The position numbers and the translations under genes are program-made. Below, piece by piece: positions 62,701 to 64,000 of a DNA stretch of 64,000 nt. Position 1 is the first letter of the stretch. Every line of letters begins with the position of its first letter. The stretch is from Acidulodesulfobacterium sp021802425 (GTDB taxonomy: Bacteria; SZUA-79; Acidulodesulfobacterales; Acidulodesulfobacteraceae): positions 18,596-82,595 of the forward strand of contig JAJZXJ010000008.1 of assembly GCA_021802425.1 (NCBI GenBank), given 5' to 3'. The notes under the pieces were generated by a model that worked only from the letters and a program-made list of their open reading frames with translations, searched no databases and was not told the origin of the DNA.

Positions 62701-63399
62701 AATTTCGAAATATTTTCCGCTCGTATTTTCAATTGCTCTCAAATCTTTTATAATACCGGCAATTATGAAACGGGGATTGAGCCCTGTTTTGCCTTCTATG
62801 TCCGTATAATTTTTAATAAAATCGAGAAAGATTTTTTTAATCTCGGCGTCTTCGTTTACCGTTAAAAGCAGTTTATCTATTGCAAAATCGATGTACGGCA
62901 GCGGATTCACCCTTATATCGAACCCGGGCGCTATACCTGTTTCCGGCAAAGATGCTTTAATTATTTCCGTTAAAAAACTATCGATTGTCTTAATATTAAA
63001 ATCGGAGTAATTTCTTATTATATTGTCAACTAAATCGGCCGCTTTGTTTATGAGGGCGGCATCGTCGTCTTTCCCATCTTTCACGCCGGTTAAACCCGTG
63101 ACGCATTTTATTTGATTTAATGCCTGCTTTTCGCCTATCGCAATAGATTTTAATAACTTTAATATACGTTCCTTCATCTCGGATGCGGCTTTGTTGGTAA
63201 AGGTAATGGCTATAATATTATTAAGGCCGTTTGTGTTTATCCCTTCTATCCCTCTTTTTATATTTGCCGACAGAAGAAACTGCGCATATCTTAACGAAAG
63301 GTTGTGGGTTTTACCGCTTCCTGCGGAAGCCGATAATTGATAGATGTGGGGAAAAACGAGGTCTTTGTCTTTTTTAAGGACATTATTCATTAGTTTCAA
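59719..63399 (-). CDS. addA: AddA-like UvrD/Rep-family helicase-nuclease
   Basis: 1226 residues. Helicase motifs: Walker A SASAGSGKTHNLSLRYAQF (about 22-40), AITFTNKAASEMKERIL, LIDEFQDTDRLQWENI, FYVGDKKQSIYRFKGSD, and VLTMHKAKGLQFPVVIIPYA. The C-terminal domain has the PD-(D/E)XK motif VIDYKTGRLDETKSVKY. With AddB it resects double-strand breaks for recombination. In the middle (about residues 583-600) is a run of Lys-Asp pairs encoded by a hexanucleotide repeat (see 61611-61650), probably a flexible linker. First gene of the putative addA-addB-uvrB-uvrC run. AddA from anaerobes is very diverged, so the orthology call is by architecture and gene pairing. Confidence 0.87.
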   Translation of the reverse strand: MKLMNNVLKKDKDLVFPHIYQLSASAGSGKTHNLSLRYAQFLLSANIKRGIEGINTNGLNNIIAITFTNKAASEMKERILKLLKSIAIGEKQALNQIKCVTGLTGVKDGKDDDAALINKAADLVDNIIRNYSDFNIKTIDSFLTEIIKASLPETGIAPGFDIRVNPLPYIDFAIDKLLLTVNEDAEIKKIFLDFIKNYTDIEGKTGLNPRFIIAGIIKDLRAIENTSGKYFEICEDKDFQDKTHRHIEALTKDIINLEKPFGNFSSCGGKLRNLLNLIDEINGLDKSYKIGLHKTFQNGLEKNTGRDFVSKYWQRQSVKDIITNSKNLKNQDLLTGLQQIWDDIRAGIRDVILTVNGIKFYSYIKILKEIKSIIAEKSKNDGVIFIDELKIRVNELIKDNKVPDIYFNIGEQIYHYLIDEFQDTDRLQWENIKALVENSISNGGSIFYVGDKKQSIYRFKGSDASLFDGIVNYFYGNIINSGNCYLEKLENNFRSKKALIDFFNETFNPRNLAEKLLYKDKDNRDKVQKTIKNIEGEMTGNLIENIYKDHEQHIPDNPQDINDDFKGYIYIERFLNDNEKGNGKDKDKDKDKDKDKEQGAETYKQRAGDNGFENGLPLDDVLDAGIKEKCANKAVRIIKDLTNGGKYGFKDIAILTRTNQESAGLVLKLKRENIPVESEQSADIRNNPLIKEVISFLKFLNKPADNLSFINFISGKIFAGVIQSDLTSRREINNFILNNRKTDFIYIEFKKWQLNNGSRTGQNIWDNYIEELFNGAGYYPAYDTVCKLYEKFNIYERFKDNLGFFMHLLEIIKNMEQEGENTVDMFIDFFEDDKQENDQFLVKLDSANYAVNVLTMHKAKGLQFPVVIIPYAGIKITPVNEIVLEHRGSQYKGDICAGYEEYNEPQNKDGYIKLYYANKDNQDFLLSIDENLDEVKAYIYEKSMRFIDELNLFYVSSTRAKEELYILIPFKFGNGNNKLNDLFFDNNTGEDVNTLEIGSKKNYLDECNSEDSTPSFNILNNISISRRFKNYDWKQHLYGVYQKEDISFILDENIKKGLLKGNIVHFILSKINFLNENNYEAELDKIISEATREFIKSQNYFIEIGDPERETIKKDIIGLLSINEVKDWFFVNDKNAMNFNEKETVNYAGELKRIDRLVICSGRIAVIDYKTGRLDETKSVKYKRQVREYKDILAGIYSNISNTGKPDIDISGYILYTDEKRVEKVS
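61611..61650. repeat. Hexanucleotide microsatellite in addA
   Basis: CCTTAT repeated six times plus four bases (40 bp) on the plus strand; on the coding strand it gives a Lys-Asp dipeptide run. Repeat-number changes keep the frame and only alter the number of Lys-Asp pairs. Confidence 0.9.
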
Positions 63400-63445
63400 A
63401 GTTTACGGAAAAAGCATTTTTTATTTATTTTTTAATCTCTTAAAC

Positions 63446-64000
63446 TCAATAAATAATATTGGATTTCCTGTCCCATATTTTAATAAAATTTACTATTGCC
63501 ATTTTTATCGCATATTTATTGGTTATATATGTTGCGTTATTATCCTGGTTTGAAGGCGAGCCGCAGTTGCCGTAATAACACGATGCTCCTTCCGCCGAAG
63601 GCGACCAGTTTGCTGAACCCTCTCTAAAAACAATGCCCGGAATTATGAATATCTTGTCATGCATAATATTCCAAAAACCCTTGTCCCTTTTGGCTTTAAT
63701 ATAAATGTTCCTGACATGTTCAAGCATATAAGTTCTGTCGGTTCTATCTTTCATTTGCTTGTCATCCCTGTAAATATATATTTTTACCCCTTCATGAGCT
63801 AACTTAATCAGTTCTTTTGCGATTTTATAATCGGTAAACGAGTACATTGCTATATAAAGTCTTTTTGCAAAAACCGCCTTCTTAAGCCAATAAATATCTA
63901 TTTTTTGGAGATTGGCCTCCGGCGAATAATAGGTATAGGAGACTGCAAAAGCAGGGCCCGGATTTATAATAAAAATAACAGCCATGCTAAATATAACCGG
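63446..64000 (-). CDS. Phospholipase D-like protein, exported, 5' end outside the window
   Basis: Reads to the window edge: an ATG at 63985 exists, but the frame stays open to base 64000 (codons P-V-I-F-S before it), so the true start may lie outside. The N-terminus is hydrophobic with a cleavage-like PAFAVS, indicating a signal peptide. The body has one PLD-type motif: HDKIFIIPGIVFREGSANWS. In the canonical HxKx4D the aspartate is replaced by proline, while H, K and GSxN are kept. The region around YSFTDYKIAKELIKLA and YIYRDDKQMKD matches Nuc/PLD-like nucleases. Two cysteines in ASCYYGNCGSP could form a disulfide. Activity uncertain; partner genes unknown. Confidence 0.7.
   Translation of the reverse strand, partial: PVIFSMAVIFIINPGPAFAVSYTYYSPEANLQKIDIYWLKKAVFAKRLYIAMYSFTDYKIAKELIKLAHEGVKIYIYRDDKQMKDRTDRTYMLEHVRNIYIKAKRDKGFWNIMHDKIFIIPGIVFREGSANWSPSAEGASCYYGNCGSPSNQDNNATYITNKYAIKMAIVNFIKIWDRKSNIIY

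Overview
The window is 64 kb of AT-rich DNA from a Gram-negative, largely anaerobic or microaerophilic bacterium. Gram-negative signs are a beta-barrel outer-membrane protein ending in Phe, an AsmA/TamB-like protein and a Tat-exported hydrogenase. The metabolism is H2 and formate oxidation plus 2-oxoacid:ferredoxin chemistry. Gene content and base composition would fit a deltaproteobacteria-like lineage (inference; no rRNA is present). A run of 100 Ns flanked by an exact 127-bp duplication shows this is an assembled scaffold, probably from a metagenome.

Layout. 1-7.7 kb: a truncated AsmA/TamB-like gene, an orphan PhoB-type regulator, then a minus-strand operon dedA-fdsG-fdsB-fdsA for an NAD-linked formate dehydrogenase whose alpha subunit carries a C-terminal FdsD-like domain. 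7.8-9.3 kb: a GC-rich RhlE-type RNA helicase that looks horizontally acquired. 9.8-21.5 kb: tRNA-Gly and a complete group 1 [NiFe]-hydrogenase locus. Plus-strand structural genes (small subunit, large subunit, cytochrome b, protease) are flanked by minus-strand hypAB (divergent) and hypCDEF (convergent). The small subunit lacks one proximal-cluster cysteine and HypA lacks its zinc domain. 21.7-33.3 kb: a TDT-family transporter, beta-carbonic anhydrase, three c-di-GMP proteins, a beta-CASP nuclease, tRNA-Ala, an outer-membrane protein and an orphan exported protein. 33.4-41.5 kb: tRNA-Pro, rpe, htpX, scpB, an ODP di-iron protein paired with a soluble chemoreceptor, a COG2509 flavoprotein, a universal stress protein, an encapsulated-ferritin-like protein, a glutamine amidotransferase, and the SRP RNA gene, found by its structure. 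41.7-48.7 kb: iorA-iorB-paaK, and def-fmt-DUF116. 48.8-52.2 kb: a thioredoxin-fold protein disulfide oxidoreductase with an in-frame TGA at the first cysteine of its C-terminal CxxC, a strong selenoprotein candidate; a universal stress protein; a zinc phospholipase C-like protein; a CobD-like aminotransferase; and a REP-like palindromic element. 52.2-64 kb: DNA repair genes uvrC (split by the false gap), uvrB, addB and addA, then a partial PLD-family protein.

How it fits together: hydrogenase passes electrons from H2 to the membrane through cytochrome b, formate dehydrogenase makes NADH, and indolepyruvate oxidoreductase with an aryl-CoA ligase handles arylpyruvates. The ODP-chemoreceptor pair, ferritin-like protein, stress proteins and selenoprotein suggest management of oxygen, iron and redox stress. 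The strongest candidates for follow-up are the Sec-type disulfide oxidoreductase, the CxxN proximal-cluster site in the hydrogenase, and the zinc-domain-less HypA.
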